From contig JAICQC010000014.1 in the NCBI GenBank assembly GCA_025938055.1, positions 1 to 28,709 of the forward strand: DNA of 28,709 nucleotides, given 5' to 3'. Position numbers and translations under genes: made by a program. Origin of the DNA: Anaerolineales bacterium (GTDB lineage Bacteria; Chloroflexota; Anaerolineae; Anaerolineales; Villigracilaceae). This document shows, one piece after another, positions 1-6,796 of this stretch. Positions within the stretch are counted from its first letter, which is position 1. Each line of letters starts with the position of its first letter. The notes under the pieces are model-generated. The model was not told the DNA's origin. It did not search any database and saw nothing but the letters and a program-made list of their open reading frames with translations.

Positions 1-2
1 AT

Positions 3-53
3 ATTCCCGCTCATGTTCTGCGTCAGATCGCAAAGGAAATTGAAAATGGCTAA
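3..53 (+). CDS. 3' end of an unidentified gene, possibly the toxin partner
   Basis: An open frame enters from the left edge and encodes IPAHVLRQIAKEIENG before a TAA at 51-53. It overlaps the ATG of the downstream HTH gene at 46 by eight bases, the kind of coupling usual in toxin-antitoxin pairs. The tail is too short to assign to a toxin family; the 'IPxxxLRxI' string is loosely reminiscent of the end of HicA-type toxins, but that is a guess. The gene begins outside the window. Confidence 0.4.
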   Translation: MPAHVLRQIAKEIENG

Positions 54-333
54 GCGTGATACTGGTCAGGAAATTCTTAATGGCATTCGTGAAATAAAGG
101 ATCATAAGGCTGGCAAGAAGGCATTGCGTGTGCGTTCCTTGAAGGCACCTTCTTCCCCGAAAGTCATTCGGCAAAGATTAAAGCTATCGCAATCGGCATT
201 TGCAGGTTTAATGGGTGTGAGTTTGCGTACTGTTCAGGACTGGGAACAAGGAAGGCGTAAGCCAAGTGGTCCCGCGGTTGCCTTGTTGAGAATTGCAGAG
301 CAAAAGCCAGACGTGTTCCTGCATTTGTCATAA
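46..333 (+). CDS. Xre/HigA-like helix-turn-helix antitoxin
   Basis: A 95-aa DNA-binding protein resembling HigA/NadS-type antitoxins, which neutralise a partner toxin and repress their own operon. The C-terminal half carries a Cro/C1-type helix-turn-helix: RQRLKLSQSAFAGLMGVS is helix 1 to helix 2, and SLRTVQDWEQGRRKPSG is the recognition helix and turn, at about residues 45-80. The ending PAVALLRIAEQKPDVF is typical of this family. I chose the ATG at 46 because AAGGAAATTGAAAATG gives a Shine-Dalgarno; the in-frame ATG at 13 adds residues not typical of the family. The gene overlaps the end of an upstream ORF, the expected position of a toxin, so regulation by autorepression is likely but not shown. 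The HTH assignment is strong; which antitoxin family it belongs to is less sure. Confidence 0.82.
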   Translation: MAKRDTGQEILNGIREIKDHKAGKKALRVRSLKAPSSPKVIRQRLKLSQSAFAGLMGVSLRTVQDWEQGRRKPSGPAVALLRIAEQKPDVFLHLS

Positions 334-392
334 GCATCAAATAGCATGGATAAGAGTGTGAAGTAGATGCGCTGAGTTGGCAGAGAACGATC

Positions 393-863
393 TTATCTCG
401 GTGTGTGAAAAGTCACATCATATCCGCGCATCTGATCCCCTTCATATTCAAACTTCGCGGAGAAGAATTTCCCCTCTCGTATCCACGGCATGAAGATGTG
501 GTCGCTCTCCCATAGAGACAGCGAGGTAACACGGTCATCAGGAATCCATTCGAGTCTGCCCTCAGGAGAGTCGATCAACTCGCCGGTGAAATCCGTCGCG
601 GTGAAGACAAACACATACCAGTCATTGCCTTTGAATTTGGGGAACAAGAGCAAGCCGCACATCTTCGGCTCACGGATGGCTAAGCCAGATTCCTCATACA
701 CTTCCCGGATGACACATTCCTCCGGAGTTTCTCCCGCCTCGAATTTTCCACCCAACCCGTTCCATTTGCCTTTGTGGATATCGTTGGCTTTTTTGTTGCG
801 ATGGAGCATTAGCGTGCATCCATCACGCTTGACGTAGCAGAGTGTGGCGAGGATCATAATCAT
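393..863 (-). CDS. Nudix hydrolase, MTH1/MutT-like (8-oxo-dGTP diphosphatase type)
   Basis: A 156-aa Nudix protein predicted to hydrolyse oxidised or other nucleoside triphosphates to monophosphates in the cytoplasm. The Nudix box is complete: G39-x5-E45-x7-R53-E54-V-x-E57-E58-x-G60-L61. The preceding KWNGLGGKF, the late acidic/aromatic stretch and the ending MRGYDVTFH resemble human MTH1, also 156 aa. I chose ATG 863, which has GGAG upstream; a longer reading back to a TTG at 968 would translate through two hairpins and looks spurious. ATG 857 is a possible alternative. It is last in a minus-strand run after the esterase but separated by about 180 bases, so it may have its own promoter. The Nudix assignment is firm; the substrate is inferred. 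Confidence 0.88.
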   Translation of the reverse strand: MIMILATLCYVKRDGCTLMLHRNKKANDIHKGKWNGLGGKFEAGETPEECVIREVYEESGLAIREPKMCGLLLFPKFKGNDWYVFVFTATDFTGELIDSPEGRLEWIPDDRVTSLSLWESDHIFMPWIREGKFFSAKFEYEGDQMRGYDVTFHTPR

Positions 864-894
864 TCTTTCGCGCTCCCAGGCGAGCACCGGGACT

Positions 895-953
895 CCCTGG
901 CACCGCCCGCCAGGGCAGGTGTCATGAGCGGAGGCACTGTGCTCGTCAGTGCC
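895..953. other. Two successive 7-bp/7-nt hairpins upstream of the Nudix gene
   Basis: CCCTGGC (895-901) pairs with GCCAGGG (909-915), and GGCACTG (933-939) pairs with CAGTGCC (947-953). Both have seven-base loops. They lie 30-90 bases upstream of the Nudix start at 863, so they would fall in its leader if transcription starts further upstream. They could be a repeat fragment, an mRNA stability element or chance; no known riboswitch was recognised. Confidence 0.4.
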
Positions 954-1040
954 GCAGACGAAGTGCAAGTAACATGGTTATAAAATATTTCAACGAACGC
1001 ACGCTTCGACTACACTCCTCGCTATCGCTCGTCATTCCGC

Positions 1041-2102
1041 TCAGCGAGAAGTAACAGGGAACAGCGCTTCGAGCCCGCGCCAGATGTCATCGCGCCAGGC
1101 GGTGTAGTTGTGCCCGGCAGAGAACTCATGGTACGTCACGTTGTACTGCCGCTTATCCAGGATAGCGATCATGCGGCGGTTGTCGTCGAGCAGTTCGTCC
1201 AGCGTACCGACGTCCATCCAGATCTGCAGGTCGCGCCCCTGCCCGTAGCGGACGAGGTCCACGGCGGCAAAATCACGGTCATCGATGGCAAACACTCCGG
1301 ATTGGCATAACACCTTTCCGAAGATCTCAGGCATCCGCAGACCCGTATAGAAAGACATCAACCCGCCAGCCGATGCACCCAGAACGCCATATTCGCCCGG
1401 GTGATTTTCAATGTTGAGGAGCCTAAGGTGCTTACGTGCCAGCGGCAGGACCTCACGCTCCAGCCACGCAATCGTCGCGTCGGAGCAGAAATATTCCACG
1501 TTGCGGCGGCTGCGCCCGTTTTGCAGGAAAGCGATTGCGATCGTGCGGATGCGTTTCTCCGCGATGAGGTTATCCACGACCGTGGCAAGCCGGGCGCGAT
1601 GCAGATAATCATACCCATCGTAGACGATCAAGAGCGGCACGACTCCACCAGCGGGCGGCTTGTATAAATAGATGTCGCGTTCGCCATCGTCCTGCAGGAA
1701 GTCTGTGCTGACGCGGTGGCGCGTGATCGTGCCGCTGCGAACGTCCGCGCGGCGCATGGAGAACGGTGAGGGCATGGTCTCAGACATGTAGAAGAAATTG
1801 TTACGGCTTCCCATGCCGTTGCTGACTGTGTTTCCGTTCAAAGGATCGAGGATCTTTTCCTGCGTGAAGGGATCGTAGAAAGCATACTCCACATACGCGT
1901 CGCGCGGCACGGTCAGGGTGCAGGACCAGACGGTTGGAGCCGAAGCCGATTTGAATGCTTTTGGCTCCGCTTCCCAGCCATGGACATCGCTGATCAAATG
2001 CGGCGCGTACTCTCCGTTCCAGATGAACGTGGCGCGGTTCCCATGCACGACCGGGTTGCCAGATTCCCGCGCGCGCCGGATGGTCAAGTTGGAGGGTGTC
2101 AT
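1041..2102 (-). CDS. Enterochelin-esterase-like alpha/beta hydrolase
   Basis: A 353-aa predicted serine esterase of the IroE/Fes (esterase D-like) superfamily. Residues about 20-110 look like the early-set/CBM48-like beta-sandwich that precedes the catalytic domain in Fes-type enzymes (IWNGEY, AYVEYAFYDPFTQEKILDPLN). The hydrolase domain follows: the nucleophile elbow is GASAGG with Ser244, an acid is likely around Asp297 or Asp302 (MDVGTLDELLDD), and His331 lies in SAGHNYTAWRDD. There is no signal peptide, so it is probably cytoplasmic. Its ATG overlaps the stop of the upstream YbhB-like gene in an ATGA, indicating translational coupling. No siderophore genes are visible, so true enterochelin hydrolysis is not implied; the substrate is unknown. 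Confidence 0.82.
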   Translation of the reverse strand: MTPSNLTIRRARESGNPVVHGNRATFIWNGEYAPHLISDVHGWEAEPKAFKSASAPTVWSCTLTVPRDAYVEYAFYDPFTQEKILDPLNGNTVSNGMGSRNNFFYMSETMPSPFSMRRADVRSGTITRHRVSTDFLQDDGERDIYLYKPPAGGVVPLLIVYDGYDYLHRARLATVVDNLIAEKRIRTIAIAFLQNGRSRRNVEYFCSDATIAWLEREVLPLARKHLRLLNIENHPGEYGVLGASAGGLMSFYTGLRMPEIFGKVLCQSGVFAIDDRDFAAVDLVRYGQGRDLQIWMDVGTLDELLDDNRRMIAILDKRQYNVTYHEFSAGHNYTAWRDDIWRGLEALFPVTSR

Positions 2103-2566
2103 CGGCTGAATGTGCCCATCAATTCACTTTCTGCCAGAATGTGCCCTTCCATTTCCCTGAGCACTTCCTCCTTCGTCGCGCCGGGCAGAAGGTTGATGCT
2201 GCTGGCATCGAGCGCATAAAGTTTGAAGTAGTAGCGATGCGTGCCGCTCGGCGGGCAGGGACCATCGTAGCGCGAATTGCCAGAGGAGTTCCTGCCGACG
2301 TATATGGCGTTGGATTCCACATTTTTGCCTGTCACCGGCAGATTCTCTGGCAGACTCCGCACAACTGCCCGGATGTTAAATAGGACCCAGTGCACCCAGG
2401 TGCCTCCGGGCGCGTCGGGGTCATCCATGATAAGCGCAAAGGACTGGGTGCCCGTGGGCGGCTCGGTCCAGGCGAGGGCAGGCGAAACATTGGTTCCGTT
2501 GCAACTATATTTGGCAGGGATGGATTGTCCGTTGACGAACGCGTCGCTTGTCAATTCAAGGGACAT
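2099..2566 (-). CDS. YbhB/YbcL family PEBP-like protein
   Basis: A 155-aa phosphatidylethanolamine-binding-protein (Raf kinase inhibitor-like) family member. Family hallmarks are present: MDDPDAP followed by HWVLFNI (about residues 46-64), and the second block YDGPCPPSGTHRYYFKLYAL (about 105-124). The start at 2566 is decided by a textbook GGAGGTAACC ribosome-binding site; the frame is open further upstream but overlaps the preceding genes. It begins two bases after the micropeptide stop and ends in an ATGA overlap with the esterase, so it is part of a coupled operon. The biochemical role of bacterial YbhB proteins is not well established; some bind small ligands. No export signal is seen. 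The family call is firm. Confidence 0.9.
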   Translation of the reverse strand: MSLELTSDAFVNGQSIPAKYSCNGTNVSPALAWTEPPTGTQSFALIMDDPDAPGGTWVHWVLFNIRAVVRSLPENLPVTGKNVESNAIYVGRNSSGNSRYDGPCPPSGTHRYYFKLYALDASSINLLPGATKEEVLREMEGHILAESELMGTFSR

Positions 2567-2568
2567 GG

Positions 2569-2667
2569 TTACCTCCGTGGCGCGTGATTCAGGCGTCGCT
2601 GTAGCAGCGCACAGGACGCCATCGTGCTGGCGAGCAGCAAAAGTATCAAATAATAGATCAGCCTCAT
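2569..2667 (-). CDS. 32-aa membrane micropeptide or mini-lipoprotein
   Basis: A short ORF, MRLIYYLILLLLASTMASC followed by a basic tail (ALLQRRLNHAPRR). It has one hydrophobic helix, then a cysteine in a non-canonical lipobox (T-M-A-S-C), then arginines. It is therefore either a single-pass membrane peptide or a minimal lipoprotein. Evidence for translation is positional: its ATG overlaps the TGA of the saccharopine-dehydrogenase-like gene in an ATGA, and its last codons and stop contain the GGAGG used by the YbhB gene two bases downstream. The function is unknown. It could alternatively act only as a coupling leader for YbhB. Confidence 0.6.
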   Translation of the reverse strand: MRLIYYLILLLLASTMASCALLQRRLNHAPRR

Positions 2668-3719
2668 GGCAGATCTTCTCTTCTGACTCCATCGAACTGC
2701 ATAATAAAATTCGAGCCGTAGGCAAGAGATGCCGTCTGGAAGCCGGCTTTCACTTCGCCTTTCAGGATGCGCTTCATGATCTCGACCGTGGTGAGCGCCG
2801 TGCAAGTATATCCCTCGGGCGTGAGCAATTTGGAGACGGCGCGTCCCCCGTTCTGGGCTGTGACCTCGCCGATGAAAACTGCCGAGGCATTCCTCCTCCG
2901 TTCCTCCTTTGGTCCCTGGATAAACGTATTGACCAGCCTCTTGAGGACAGCTTTTACCGGGCGGTTATACAGCAAAGGTCCGACCACGCGCATGGCGCGC
3001 ATCAGCCTGATCGCGTTCCGAGGCAGAGCCAGATACGCTTCGATGTTCGGGATACCCGTGCTGTAATACGCCGTGCTGACGTCTCCCCAGGCTACAGACA
3101 CGACCCTGGTGTAGCCGCGCCCGAAATCGCGCTCACGCACATTCCAGGCAGGCGGCACCTGGAGCAGTTCCCCATCCCGGCGGATCATGCCCTGCCGGTG
3201 CATGTTCTCGATGGCAGACTTCGCCGTACCCTGTGAGACACCCGCGCCCACCCCGCGTAAGAAGAGGCGGTATTGTCTCGCGCTGGGGAGTCTCTTTTTG
3301 AGATGCGCGGCGAGGCAATCGGAGGGGACCACGTCAAAGCCGGCGCCGGGCAAAAGCATGATACCTGCTCCCTTCGCCTGCTCATCCATGGCAGCCAGCG
3401 CTTCGAAGCCGGGGATCTCGCCGCTGATATCCACGTAGTGGCGTTTCGTCCGCAGGCATGCTTCCGCCATTTGACGGAACGTATGCACGAACGGTCCGGC
3501 ACAATGCAGCACGGCATCCACCTCGAGCAGCGCCGCATCCAGCTTTGCCGCGTCGCTCAGGGGGAAGGCACGACATTCAAGACCATATTGTTCCGCCTGG
3601 GCGCGCAGCTTCTTTTCATTGCGTCCCGCCAAAATGAGACGCAGTCCCTGCTGGAGGGCATGCTCGACGATCAGTTGACCGGTATATCCGTATGAACCAT
3701 AGAGAAGGAAATTTGACAT
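2664..3719 (-). CDS. Saccharopine dehydrogenase-like NAD(P)-binding oxidoreductase
   Basis: A 351-aa Rossmann-fold protein of the saccharopine dehydrogenase / trans-acting enoyl reductase superfamily. The dinucleotide-binding loop GSYGYTG is at residues 8-14. Then come LILAGRN (end of strand 2), VDAVLHCAGPF (the LxxAGPF hallmark), and HYVDISGEIPGF, all typical of this family. A frame extension to a TTG at 3740 exists, but ATG 3719 puts the Rossmann loop at the usual distance and leaves the 18-bp palindrome (3726-3743) upstream as a control site. It is the first gene of the tight minus-strand operon ending with the esterase. The reaction is unknown; members act on varied substrates including lipid-linked ones. 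Confidence 0.82.
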   Translation of the reverse strand: MSNFLLYGSYGYTGQLIVEHALQQGLRLILAGRNEKKLRAQAEQYGLECRAFPLSDAAKLDAALLEVDAVLHCAGPFVHTFRQMAEACLRTKRHYVDISGEIPGFEALAAMDEQAKGAGIMLLPGAGFDVVPSDCLAAHLKKRLPSARQYRLFLRGVGAGVSQGTAKSAIENMHRQGMIRRDGELLQVPPAWNVRERDFGRGYTRVVSVAWGDVSTAYYSTGIPNIEAYLALPRNAIRLMRAMRVVGPLLYNRPVKAVLKRLVNTFIQGPKEERRRNASAVFIGEVTAQNGGRAVSKLLTPEGYTCTALTTVEIMKRILKGEVKAGFQTASLAYGSNFIMQFDGVRREDLP

Positions 3720-3725
3720 ATCCGT

Positions 3726-3743
3726 CGTTTGAACGTTCAAACG
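3726..3743. promoter_or_regulatory. 18-bp perfect palindrome, candidate operator
   Basis: CGTTTGAACGTTCAAACG is a perfect inverted repeat lying 7-24 bases before the ATG of the saccharopine-dehydrogenase-like gene and 7 bases before the AAC(6')-like gene's stop codon side (3751). Its form (TTGAACGTTCAA core) resembles operators of TetR-type repressors. A repressor bound here would block entry into the downstream operon. No TetR gene is visible in the window, so the binding protein is unknown. Confidence 0.55.
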
Positions 3744-3750
3744 TTTTACG

Positions 3751-4194
3751 TTATAACCGTTTTACAAAATGCACCAGGCGCTCTGCCTCTTGATATCCCA
3801 ATTTTAGATGGGCAGCGATGCTAGCATGGTTTTCCAGCCACGTGTCCGAAGCCATTTCGATACAGCCTTTTGCGCGCGCCCAGCCCTCTGCAACCTGCAC
3901 AAGCTCTCTGCCAAGTTTCTGCCCGCGCAACTGCTCGTCCACATACCAGGCTTCGATATAACCAACGGGGGACGTCTCGCAGCCTTCGCCATAGTCGCGG
4001 AGTCCCGTTTCGATAAAAGCGATCGCGCCCTCGTCCACATGGGAAGCGACAAAGACCGCATAGTCAGGGTCTGCCAGCCGGTCGTCCAGGTCGAAACTCA
4101 AATACTCGATCGGCGCCTCGGGCCACAACGCCTGGCGCATCCGCAGCCAGTCCGTCTTGTCTGCCTGTGTGGCGCGTCGAATCGTGAAACTCAT
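3751..4194 (-). CDS. AAC(6')-like GNAT acetyltransferase
   Basis: A 147-aa GNAT protein closely patterned on aminoglycoside 6'-N-acetyltransferases of the AAC(6')-Ia/-Iy type (about 145 aa). Shared landmarks are WLRMRQALWPE near the N-terminus, ETSPVGYIEAWYV (central strands), LRGQKLGRELV (acetyl-CoA binding loop), GCIEMASDTWLENHAS and LGYQEAERLVHFVKRL. I chose ATG 4194 because GGAGG lies nine bases upstream; the ATG at 4203 directly abuts that site. It follows ferritin after a hairpin, so it may be partly read through from it. By family knowledge it would transfer acetyl from acetyl-CoA to an amine; whether aminoglycosides are its substrate cannot be told from sequence. Confidence 0.82.
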   Translation of the reverse strand: MSFTIRRATQADKTDWLRMRQALWPEAPIEYLSFDLDDRLADPDYAVFVASHVDEGAIAFIETGLRDYGEGCETSPVGYIEAWYVDEQLRGQKLGRELVQVAEGWARAKGCIEMASDTWLENHASIAAHLKLGYQEAERLVHFVKRL

Positions 4195-4219
4195 GCGAAG
4201 CATCCTCCATACCAAATCG

Positions 4220-4244
4220 AGACCCCGAGATTTTCTCAGGGTCT
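4220..4244 (-). terminator. Hairpin between ferritin and the AAC(6')-like gene
   Basis: AGACCCCGAGA (4220-4230) pairs with TCTCAGGGTCT (4234-4244) over 11 positions with one G-U, around a three-base loop. It sits just after the ferritin stop. There is no good T-run in the minus direction, so it may be a weak terminator or an mRNA 3'-end/processing element rather than a strong stop. Confidence 0.5.
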
Positions 4245-4253
4245 TATTGTAAA

Positions 4254-4769
4254 CTACTCCTCAGCTTCCACTTCTTCGTCACCGCTGCGTTTGGAGAGAC
4301 GGTGGTCGAGCATCAGCACGGCAGTACCGCGTTCCTCGATCAACCTCAGTTTGGCAACCAAGTCCGCCGCGTTCTTTTCCTCCTCTACCTGCTCGGCGAT
4401 GAACCACTGCAGCATGACCTGCGCCGCGTAGTCCTTCTCCTGCAGTGCCAGCTCGTACAGGGCATGGATGGAAGCCGTGACCTTCGTCTCATGTTCCGCG
4501 ACCTGCTCAGCCACTTCGAGATTCGATTTCCAGGTAGCCGCAGGCGCATCAATAGCTTTCAGGTACACACGTCCACCGGCGTCCAGGATAAAGTTGTAGA
4601 ACTTCATGGCATGGTCGCGTTCCTCATCTGCCTGGAGCCGCATCCAATGTGCAAACCCTGTCAGGTTCTTATCCTCGAAATACGCCGCCATCGAAAGATA
4701 GAGGTAGGAGGAGAAGAACTCCTTGTTGATCTGTTCGTTCATGGCATCTTGCATCTTTTGTCCGATCAT
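4254..4769 (-). CDS. ftnA: Non-haem ferritin
   Basis: A 171-aa ferritin-like diiron protein that would assemble into an iron-storage cage and oxidise Fe(II). All ferroxidase residues of bacterial FtnA are visible at the standard positions: E17, E50, H53, E94, Q127 and E130, plus Y24. The four-helix signature NEQINKEFFSSYLYLSMAAY opens the protein. The C-terminus is acidic (GDEEVEAEE). ATG 4769 has AGGAGG ten bases upstream, and a TATAAT -10 box lies just before that, so it appears to have its own promoter even though the PRPP synthetase ends only 57 bases upstream. Family call is firm. Confidence 0.95.
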   Translation of the reverse strand: MIGQKMQDAMNEQINKEFFSSYLYLSMAAYFEDKNLTGFAHWMRLQADEERDHAMKFYNFILDAGGRVYLKAIDAPAATWKSNLEVAEQVAEHETKVTASIHALYELALQEKDYAAQVMLQWFIAEQVEEEKNAADLVAKLRLIEERGTAVLMLDHRLSKRSGDEEVEAEE

Positions 4770-4791
4770 AATAGGCGAGCCTCCTGAGTTA

Positions 4792-4820
4792 ATTATATTC
4801 TTTGGTAACCATCGGATAAA
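4792..4820 (-). promoter_or_regulatory. Candidate sigma-70-type promoter for ferritin
   Basis: On the minus strand a perfect TATAAT (4797-4792) is preceded by TTTATC (4820-4815) with a 17-base spacer. Transcription would start only about 15 bases before the ATG, just at the ribosome-binding site, giving a very short leader. No Fur-like box was recognised. Confidence 0.5.
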
Positions 4821-4826
4821 CGTGAG

Positions 4827-5804
4827 TCATTCTCCGCCGAAGACGAAAAGGTCCTTCAAGGACTCGTGATAGAGGTTATGCCGGATGGCATCGGCGAAGA
4901 TCGGCGCGACGGACAGTATCTTTAGTTTGGAGTGCCTCTTCTCAGGCGGGAGATAGACAGTATCAGTGGTGATGATCTCCGTGATCTGCGGGACTTCCGC
5001 CAGCCGCTCGAGACCGCCGCGTGTGAACACACCGTGCGTGCAGATCACCAGAATCTCTTCGACTCCTTCGTCAATCAGCAGCCGGCTCAGTTCGTGGATG
5101 GACCCGCCCGTGGCGATCTCATCATCATAGATAAGGGCGCGTTTGTGACCTTGCACCTGGTGCCCTACCAATCCTCGTATCCTAACTTCCGAATCTGAAA
5201 CACGCTCCTTGTCCCCGGCGGCGACCGGCAGTTTGAGCACGCTTGCAAAGCGTGCCGCAGACTTTGCATGCCCCATATCCGGCGAAACCAGGATCGCATT
5301 CTCCAGTTCGCGCGTTGCGAGATACTCATTGAAAACAAGCCAGCTGCTCAGTGGGTCCGTCGGCAGGCTAAAAAAACCGTGCACCTGCGGGGAATGGAAA
5401 ACCATGCTCATCACATGCGTGGCTCCGGATGCCTTTAGCAGGTCCGCCACCAGGCGGGCAGTAATGGAAATGCGCGGCGCATCCTTCTTGTCGGAACGGG
5501 CAAACGAGTAATAAGGGATGATCGCATGGACTTCAGACGCGGCTGCACTGCGCGCAATATCAAGCATCATGAAGAGTTCCATCAGATGATCATTCACAGG
5601 CTGGGAAAGAGATTGCACAATATAGACACGCCGGTAGCGCACCGTCGCGCCCAACTGGATGTAAAGATTGTCATTGCTGAAGCGGGTGATATACGTGTCG
5701 TCCAACGGGACGCCCAGCTCGTGGGCAATGCTTTCCGCCAGCGCGGGATTCGAACTGCCGCTGAAAAAACGGACCTGATCTGCGGGGACGGGGGCTCTGG
5801 TCAT
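4827..5804 (-). CDS. prs: Ribose-phosphate pyrophosphokinase (PRPP synthetase)
   Basis: A 325-aa cytoplasmic enzyme of the type that makes PRPP from ribose-5-phosphate and ATP for nucleotide, His and Trp synthesis. The N-terminal half has FSGSSNPALAESIAHELG, FSNDNLYIQL (NxD/E contact), and the flexible loop SFARSDKKDAPRISITARLVADLL (about 100-123), which matches the YARQDRKxxPRxPITAK signature. The C-terminal half has the PRPP-binding loop YDDEIATGGS at 226-235. That loop departs from the common DDxxDTGGT: the second acidic position is Ala231. A promoter-like pair is found just upstream (5843-5870). Because of the altered loop it could be a divergent paralogue rather than the main enzyme. Confidence 0.87.
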   Translation of the reverse strand: MTRAPVPADQVRFFSGSSNPALAESIAHELGVPLDDTYITRFSNDNLYIQLGATVRYRRVYIVQSLSQPVNDHLMELFMMLDIARSAAASEVHAIIPYYSFARSDKKDAPRISITARLVADLLKASGATHVMSMVFHSPQVHGFFSLPTDPLSSWLVFNEYLATRELENAILVSPDMGHAKSAARFASVLKLPVAAGDKERVSDSEVRIRGLVGHQVQGHKRALIYDDEIATGGSIHELSRLLIDEGVEEILVICTHGVFTRGGLERLAEVPQITEIITTDTVYLPPEKRHSKLKILSVAPIFADAIRHNLYHESLKDLFVFGGE

Positions 5805-5842
5805 CCTGCCTCACTTGTCAATGGGTCTTGCAACAATGCCTT

Positions 5843-5870
5843 ATCTTACACTGAGTTTATTGGATTTGAA
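5843..5870 (-). promoter_or_regulatory. Candidate promoter for the PRPP synthetase gene
   Basis: Minus-strand TTCAAA (5870-5865), a 16-base spacer and TAAGAT (5848-5843), about 40 bases before the ATG at 5804. It lies in the short gap after the EamA gene. A fair sigma-70 match by eye only. Confidence 0.42.
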
Positions 5871-5886
5871 AGAAGAGAACTGCCGT

Positions 5887-6783
5887 TCATGCAAGGAACA
5901 ACACTGCCACCCCAGCAATGGCAAGCAAGGTGCCGATCACAGCCTGCCAGCCAATCTTTTCCCTGAAAACAAAATAACTGATTGGCAAAATGATCACCGG
6001 CGGCAGCGCCATCAGCGTGCTGGCTACTCCTACTTCAGCGTGCTGGACCGCGAGCAATGATGAGGAGACGCCGAGCACAGGCCCCACCAGAGCGCCGAGA
6101 GCAAGTAGACGGATGACCTGCGGCTTCTCGCGCAGCGCGGCAAACGTCGGACCGCTTTTGCCATCAAAGATAGTCCATGCCCAGATAAAAATGACCGCCG
6201 CCAGCATGCGGATCGCATTCGCCTGGAACGGCGAGAAATCTCCGAACATAGCCTGTTTCGAGAGAACAAGTCCCACTGCCTGACCCAACCCTGCCAGCAC
6301 GCCGAAGATCACGCCCCGCCTCGTATGTCCATGCGGTGTATCCGGCGGTTCTTCGTGAGACAGGACTACCCAGGCGATCCCTGCCAGCGCCAGGACGATG
6401 CCGGTGATCTGCAAGGCAGTGAGTGTCTCGCCAAAAAATATCCATGCAATGATGGACCCAAAGATCGGCGCGAGGCTCAACAGCAGCGTGCCAAGACGCG
6501 CTCCCACCGAAACCAAAGACTGAAACAGGAAGGCGTCGCCGAGTGATAATCCTACGATCCCGGAAATGCTCAGCCACAGCCAGCGCGAAGACTCCGCTGA
6601 GAATGGCAGCGGCTCGCGAAAGAGAAAAAGATTGATAATGATGAGGTAGATCAAGGCGAACGTAAGGCGTATGCGATTCGTGACCTGCGACCCAACCATT
6701 CGTCCGGTGACTGTGAATATCAAGGCAGTAAATGCAAAGAAAAAAGAGGTTGCCAGCCCTGCAAGCTCACCGATGAAATTCAT
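5887..6783 (-). CDS. EamA/DMT-family membrane transporter
   Basis: A 298-aa integral membrane protein with about ten hydrophobic segments arranged as two EamA repeats. The first repeat spans about residues 1-140, ending GETLTALQITGIVLALAGIAWVVL. The second spans about 158-298, ending FREKIGWQAVIGTLLAIAGVAVLFL. The two repeat ends are parallel, as in drug/metabolite transporter superfamily members. ATG 6783 is preceded by GAAGGAAAACTTAAT; the longer reading to 6855 overlaps the upstream gene. It starts 13 bases after the second methyltransferase-like gene, consistent with one transcript. The substrate cannot be predicted from this family. Confidence 0.87.
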   Translation of the reverse strand: MNFIGELAGLATSFFFAFTALIFTVTGRMVGSQVTNRIRLTFALIYLIIINLFLFREPLPFSAESSRWLWLSISGIVGLSLGDAFLFQSLVSVGARLGTLLLSLAPIFGSIIAWIFFGETLTALQITGIVLALAGIAWVVLSHEEPPDTPHGHTRRGVIFGVLAGLGQAVGLVLSKQAMFGDFSPFQANAIRMLAAVIFIWAWTIFDGKSGPTFAALREKPQVIRLLALGALVGPVLGVSSSLLAVQHAEVGVASTLMALPPVIILPISYFVFREKIGWQAVIGTLLAIAGVAVLFLA

Positions 6784-6796
6784 ATTAAGTTTTCCT

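Noticed and set aside
353..392. Further toxin-antitoxin component after the HTH gene
   Set aside because: Only a short gap to the Nudix gene, with no open frame of useful length.
969..1040. Dispersed repeat fragment between esterase and Nudix genes (CGAACGCACGCTTCG and GAGCGATAGCGAGG on the opposite strand)
   Set aside because: It looks like an intergenic repeat, but only one copy is in the window, so repetition cannot be shown.
2277..3236. 319-aa plus-strand ORF
   Set aside because: It lies opposite the well-supported YbhB, micropeptide and saccharopine-dehydrogenase-like genes and shows no family motif.
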